Source of the DNA: Microbulbifer celer
GTDB lineage: Bacteria > Pseudomonadota > Gammaproteobacteria > Pseudomonadales > Cellvibrionaceae
Direction: 5' to 3'
DNA: 64,000 bases
NCBI RefSeq assembly: GCF_020991125.1
Contig: NZ_CP087715.1
Location: forward strand, 4,193,501-4,257,500
How positions within the stretch are numbered: position 1 is the first letter of the stretch; each line of letters opens with the position of its first letter. The position numbers and the translations under genes are program-made. Shown piece after piece: positions 63,110 through 64,000 of this stretch. A model generated the notes under the pieces. That model had not been told where the DNA came from and did not search any database. It was given only the letters and a program-made list of their open reading frames with translations.

Positions 63110-64000
63110 TTAGCTCAGGCTTGCCAGTGCCTCTTTGGTAAACGGCACGATTTCTTCCTCGCGCCCTTCCTTCACCTTCTTCAGCCAGTTCGGGTCCTGC
63201 AGTAACGCGCGGCCCACGGCGATCATGTCGAATTCATTGGCGTCCATACGGCGAATCAGCTCGTCCAGGCCCGTGGGATTGGCGGTGCCGCCCATGCCCT
63301 GGTTGTTGCCACCGATAAAGTCATCGTCGAGGCCGACACTGCCCACAGAGATGACCGGTTTGCCGGTGAGCTCTTTGGTCCAGCCTGCCAGGTTCATATC
63401 GGAGCCTTCGAACTCCGGCACCCAGAACCGTCTTGTGGAAGCGTGGAAGATATCCACACCGGCATCTACCAGCAGCGTCAGGAAGCGCTGTAATTCTTCC
63501 GGCGTTTTTGCCAGCTTGGCTTCATAGTCCTGCTGTTTCCACTGGGAGAAGCGGAACACGATGGCGAAGTCCTCACCGACGGCCTCGCGCACGGCTTTGA
63601 CGACCTCTACCGCAAAGCGGGAGCGATTTTCCAGCGAGCCGCCGTATTCATCGTCACGCACGTTGGTGCCGTCCCAGAAAAACTGATCGATCAGGTAACC
63701 GTGGGCGCCGTGGATTTCCACACCGTCGAAGCCGACTTCTTTTGCCGCGCGGGCGGAATCCGCAAACGCTTTGACGGTGTCCTGAATATCCTGCTGGGTC
63801 ATGGCGTGGCCGTTGGGCTTGCCCGGTTTGAACAGGCCGGAAGGCGAATGCCCGGGAACGGATTTGTCCGGCCCGATACCCTCTTTGCGCACGGCACCCA
63901 CATGCCACAGCTGGGGAATGATCTGGCCGCCGGCGGCGTGGACCTCGTCCACGACCTTTTTCCAGCCCGCCATCGCTTCTTCGCCGTGAATGGCCGGTAC
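63110..64000 (-). CDS. NADH:flavin oxidoreductase, Old Yellow Enzyme family, 5' end outside window
   Basis: At least 296 residues; the frame is open to the right edge, so the N-terminal part of the barrel is missing. Visible: GGQIIPQLWHVG, VGFDGVEIHGAHGYLIDQFF (substrate His pair region), DEYGGSLENRSRFAVEVV and MIAVGRALLQDPNW (FMN phosphate loop). FMN-dependent reductase of activated alkenes such as enones; physiological substrate unknown. Confidence 0.92.
   Translation of the reverse strand, partial: VPAIHGEEAMAGWKKVVDEVHAAGGQIIPQLWHVGAVRKEGIGPDKSVPGHSPSGLFKPGKPNGHAMTQQDIQDTVKAFADSARAAKEVGFDGVEIHGAHGYLIDQFFWDGTNVRDDEYGGSLENRSRFAVEVVKAVREAVGEDFAIVFRFSQWKQQDYEAKLAKTPEELQRFLTLLVDAGVDIFHASTRRFWVPEFEGSDMNLAGWTKELTGKPVISVGSVGLDDDFIGGNNQGMGGTANPTGLDELIRRMDANEFDMIAVGRALLQDPNWLKKVKEGREEEIVPFTKEALASLS

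Overview
The window comes from a Gram-negative gammaproteobacterium, most likely a marine polysaccharide degrader of the Cellvibrionales type (Microbulbifer, Saccharophagus or Cellvibrio relatives). The reasons are secreted lipoproteins with long poly-serine linkers, a TonB-dependent receptor inside a pectin-degradation locus, the xylose isomerase pathway, and a gammaproteobacterial rpsU-dnaG-rpoD operon. This placement is an inference from gene content; no rRNA is present.

Layout. (1) 1-14673, plus strand: a pectin/rhamnogalacturonan locus with a CE8 pectinesterase (cut by the left edge), two CE12-type acetylesterases, a large lipoprotein with an internally duplicated domain, a TonB-dependent receptor, a PL1 pectate lyase and a GH95 fucosidase/galactosidase. 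The esterases would strip methyl and acetyl groups, the lyase would cut the backbone, and the receptor would import oligomers. (2) 14.8-16.7 kb: small genes (NYN-domain protein, DUF2061 membrane protein behind a Fur-box-like site, FMN reductase). (3) 16.7-22 kb, minus strand: tal-xylB-xylA followed by a LacI-family regulator, with a LacI-type operator in front of tal. (4) 22.2-30.5 kb: a translationally coupled pair of unrecognised genes, a SWIM/SNF2 helicase, a lipoprotein and an MFS transporter. (5) 30.5-34.4 kb: an NAD salvage module (NadM-Nudix fusion, NadV, NrtR) with paired candidate NrtR operators.

(6) 34.7-46.0 kb: an integrated element of about 11.2 kb. It splits a CAU-anticodon tRNA gene exactly at the anticodon loop. 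The 3' half lies at the left end, the 5' half at the right end, and a complete CAU tRNA gene lies just inside the right end. The element carries a tyrosine integrase, a small HTH (AlpA-like) protein, a DUF3987-type ATPase, an AT-rich repeat region that could be an origin, a gene interrupted by an IS3-family element, a DUF5681-like gene with small genes, a lipoprotein, an XRE regulator and a Panacea-type toxin-antitoxin pair. No virion, conjugation or restriction genes are seen. It is the best candidate for an under-described system here.

(7) 46.1-64 kb: housekeeping backbone. It holds an autotransporter, dgkA, the rpsU-yqeY-dnaG-rpoD cluster (minus), tsaD, folB and folK (plus), an ATP-grasp/CocE-type hydrolase pair, a DJ-1/PfpI protein, an OmpR-type two-component system and an Old Yellow Enzyme cut by the right edge.

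Several genes have a start that is disrupted or hard to place. Three can be restored by removing one base from a homopolymer run, which may be real mutation, recoding or sequence error.
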